From Bdellovibrionaceae bacterium UBA6502 (GTDB taxonomy: Bacteria; Bdellovibrionota; Bdellovibrionia; Bdellovibrionales; UBA840), in contig DJMA01000027.1 in assembly GCA_002436415.1 (NCBI GenBank), forward strand, positions 62,001-126,000: a DNA stretch of 64,000 nt. The letters run 5' to 3'. Under the pieces are notes generated by a model that saw only the letters and a program-made list of their open reading frames with translations, made no database searches and was not told the DNA's origin. A program made the position numbers and the translations under genes. Below, in pieces: positions 62,194 through 64,000 of this stretch (within the stretch, counting starts at the first letter, position 1; the number at the start of each line of letters is the position of its first letter).

Positions 62194-63594
62194 ATGCAAA
62201 ACCAGAAAGTTTTGTTACTTGATTCAGATTCAAATTCTAGAGCCGCACTTTACAAACTCTTTGAAGCACGTTCATGTCATGTTTATTCCATTGCGAGTAT
62301 GGCGGAGTTTTCAAATCTTTTGCCTCAGTTAAATGATATCGATATTTTACTTGGCAAACAAAATTTGCAAGATGCGAAAATCAATCAAGCACTACGAATT
62401 TTAAAACAAAGAAATCTACAAATGCGTTCCTATGTAATGATGGATAGCAACGAGCCTGTCGAGCTACTTGCAATGAAAAGAGAAGGTGTGGTGGATTGTT
62501 TTGAAGCTCCTTATTCTCTTCCAGAAATCGTAAACAGTATTTTAGGTGAGAACCTGAATGAAGAAAATATTAGTACCAACGAAAATTTAGACATTTACCA
62601 AAGGTTTGCATTTGAAGATATCATTGGTAGATCTCCTGAAATCACAAAAGTATTAGAAATGGTTGAAAGAGTGGCTGACTCTGATTCCAACATTTTAATC
62701 ATGGGTGAGAGTGGAACAGGTAAAGAATTGATCGCCAGGGCTTTACACCACAATTCAGAAAGAAGAAATCAGCAATTAGTTCCAGTAAATTGTGGAGCGA
62801 TTCCGAATGAACTTTTAGAAAGTGAACTATTTGGTCATATTAAAGGTGCTTTTACCGGAGCAATTGCCAACCGTACAGGGCGTTTTCAGTTAGCTAATGA
62901 AGGAACACTGTTTTTAGACGAGATAGGTGATATGCCAATGACTTTACAGGTAAAGCTCTTAAGAGTTTTACAAGACCAGGTGGTTGAGCCAGTTGGTAGT
63001 CATCAAGTAGAGAAAGTTGATGTTAGGTTAGTCGCGGCAACCAATGTTAATTTAGAAAAACAAGTAGAAGACAAAAAGTTTAGAGAAGATTTGTATTACC
63101 GTCTAAATGTGATTCCTATTCGAATGCCAGCTTTGAGAGAGAGAACATCTGATATTCCAATTTTGGCGCAACACTTTTTAAACAAATTTAATCAAAAGAA
63201 ATCAAGAAACATTCAAGGGATTAGTCCTGAGGCAATGGAACAATTGATTAGCTATCCGTGGCCGGGAAATGTTCGTGAGTTAGAAAACTTGATGGAAAGG
63301 CTTAGTGTTATTGTTGGTGAAGGAATCATCCAACTAAGTGATTTACCAGAAAAGTATTTACAAGAAACGACAAAAACTATGCAGGCAGTAGCAAGCGACG
63401 GTCTACTAGGCGAGACTGGACTTGATTTCAACACGGTAGTGGATGAGTTTGAAAATAAATTAATCATGGAAGCGCTTGAAAAAACTGGTTGGAATAGAAA
63501 TCAGGCTGCCAAACTTTTACGTTTAAATAGAACTACCTTGGTAGAAAAAATTAAAAAGAAAGGTCTTAAGGAGCAGATTGATGCAAGCCTTTAA
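62194..63594 (+). CDS. Sigma54-dependent transcription activator (NtrC/FleQ-like) with degenerate receiver
   Basis: A 466-aa regulator. Residues 1-120 have a receiver-like fold (KVLLLDSDSNSRAAL), but the phosphoacceptor strand reads DIDILLGKQNL with Gly where Asp is expected, and the conserved Lys region reads CFEAPYSL. Phosphorylation is therefore unlikely. The AAA+ domain has Walker A GESGTGKE (171-178), the sigma54 loop GAFTGA (218-223), Walker B TLFLDEIGDMP and WPGNVRELENL. A Fis-type helix-turn-helix closes the protein (NRNQAAKLLRLNRTTLVEKI), with a NRTTLVEK sequence like FleQ/FlrA. It activates RNA polymerase-sigma54 at enhancer-dependent promoters. Targets are unknown; flagellar control is a guess. 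Confidence 0.88.
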   Translation: MQNQKVLLLDSDSNSRAALYKLFEARSCHVYSIASMAEFSNLLPQLNDIDILLGKQNLQDAKINQALRILKQRNLQMRSYVMMDSNEPVELLAMKREGVVDCFEAPYSLPEIVNSILGENLNEENISTNENLDIYQRFAFEDIIGRSPEITKVLEMVERVADSDSNILIMGESGTGKELIARALHHNSERRNQQLVPVNCGAIPNELLESELFGHIKGAFTGAIANRTGRFQLANEGTLFLDEIGDMPMTLQVKLLRVLQDQVVEPVGSHQVEKVDVRLVAATNVNLEKQVEDKKFREDLYYRLNVIPIRMPALRERTSDIPILAQHFLNKFNQKKSRNIQGISPEAMEQLISYPWPGNVRELENLMERLSVIVGEGIIQLSDLPEKYLQETTKTMQAVASDGLLGETGLDFNTVVDEFENKLIMEALEKTGWNRNQAAKLLRLNRTTLVEKIKKKGLKEQIDASL

Positions 63595-63654
63595 GAGACC
63601 AAGTACTATCTTTGTTGTATTACTATTCTGTGTATTCGTTTTAAATATTGTAAT

Positions 63655-64000
63655 TTAATAATTCGAAGGAATCTTCTCAACGGGAGATTCTAGTAGGCGA
63701 ATGATTTCGGTAGCCTTTTCTAGTTTGAAGTCAGGCCTTTCTTCGGGGCAGCTTGGTTCTAAATGAATGTATTCACCATGTAGGATCAAGCAGGTATCCA
63801 TTCCTAATTCCTTAGCTTGGCAGATTTCCATATCGATCCGGTTTCCAATGCTTAAATTTTCTGAGCCTTGGGTATTGGTAGTTCTAAGGATCTTTTCAAA
63901 GGCAGTTTTTTTACTTTGTCCCGCAAAAGGATCAACGCAGAAAATGCATTTGAAGTAACTTTCGATGTCTAAAAGTTTTATTTTTTGATTTTGAGTTTCA
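63655..64000 (-). CDS. HAD-superfamily hydrolase, C-terminal part (5' end outside window)
   Basis: The minus strand is open from the right edge down to TAA at 63655-63657 (115 codons seen). The segment LSIGNRIDMEICQAKELGMD fits HAD motif IV (GDxxxxD with Asn for the first Asp), followed by a TCLILHGEY strand. CIFCVDP and KKTAFEKIL upstream fit the motif III helix. HAD proteins are mostly phosphatases of small metabolites. The end is convergent with the sigma54 activator gene, 60 bases apart. Confidence 0.65.
   Translation of the reverse strand, partial: ETQNQKIKLLDIESYFKCIFCVDPFAGQSKKTAFEKILRTTNTQGSENLSIGNRIDMEICQAKELGMDTCLILHGEYIHLEPSCPEERPDFKLEKATEIIRLLESPVEKIPSNY

Noticed and set aside
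1..64000. tRNA, rRNA, insertion sequences or CRISPR arrays
   Set aside because: No TTCGA-type T-loop in an intergenic cloverleaf, no transposase-like protein and no regularly spaced direct repeats were seen on reading. A tRNAscan or repeat search was not possible here.

Overview
The window is AT-rich bacterial chromosome from a Gram-negative organism. Evidence is outer-membrane barrel and lipoprotein genes, meso-DAP-type MurE, and many Sec signal peptides. A Myxococcus-Glt-like TPR/beta-barrel operon, an FtsI with a PASTA domain, many large secreted hydrolases and frequent TTG/GTG starts suggest a Bdellovibrio-like predator (Bdellovibrionota). That placement is inference, not proof. I see no tRNA, rRNA, insertion sequence or CRISPR array.

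Layout. 1-383 (-) is a solute-binding lipoprotein cut by the left edge. 483-3336 holds peptidoglycan enzymes (PBP4-type DacB and an MltD-like transglycosylase). 3471-12549 is a tightly overlapping operon of exported TPR proteins, small exported proteins, an outer-membrane barrel and RNase J. 12624-15651 (-) carries an M14 carboxypeptidase, Hpt and a zinc-ribbon membrane protein. At 15862 the division and cell wall (dcw) cluster starts without mraZ: rsmH-ftsL-ftsI, then a 4.8-kb island, then murE-gloA-murF-mraY-murD-ftsW-murG (to 31785). murC follows only at 52407 and murB at 55940 on the other strand. ftsQ, ftsA and ftsZ are not in the window.

The island between ftsI and murE (18988-23794) is the most striking region. 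It has a structured non-coding leader, two exported coiled-coil proteins, a secreted polymorphic-toxin-like protein with a pre-toxin segment, and two tandem paralogous 108-aa genes in the immunity position. A decayed fragment of a second toxin C-terminus lies between those two genes. This is the signature of toxin/immunity cassette exchange, here sitting inside the cell wall cluster.

The roughly 20-kb block between murG and murC holds a DUF3124 protein, a Kef-type antiporter and three very large exported proteins: a transglutaminase-like 1124-aa protein, a 682-aa protein with a metzincin-like site lacking the catalytic Glu, and a 1163-aa subtilase. It also holds a 1016-aa periplasmic-coiled-coil/membrane/P-loop ATPase coupled to an MscS-type pore gene, a voltage-gated K+ channel, QueG and an AI-2E-family protein.

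After murC come an exported EEP-family nuclease/phosphatase, murB, glutaryl-CoA dehydrogenase, a degenerate SDR, a TsaC-like protein, two exported proteins of unclear function, a sigma54 activator with a degenerate receiver, and a HAD-family gene cut by the right edge. Functions come from motif reading only; no database search was run.
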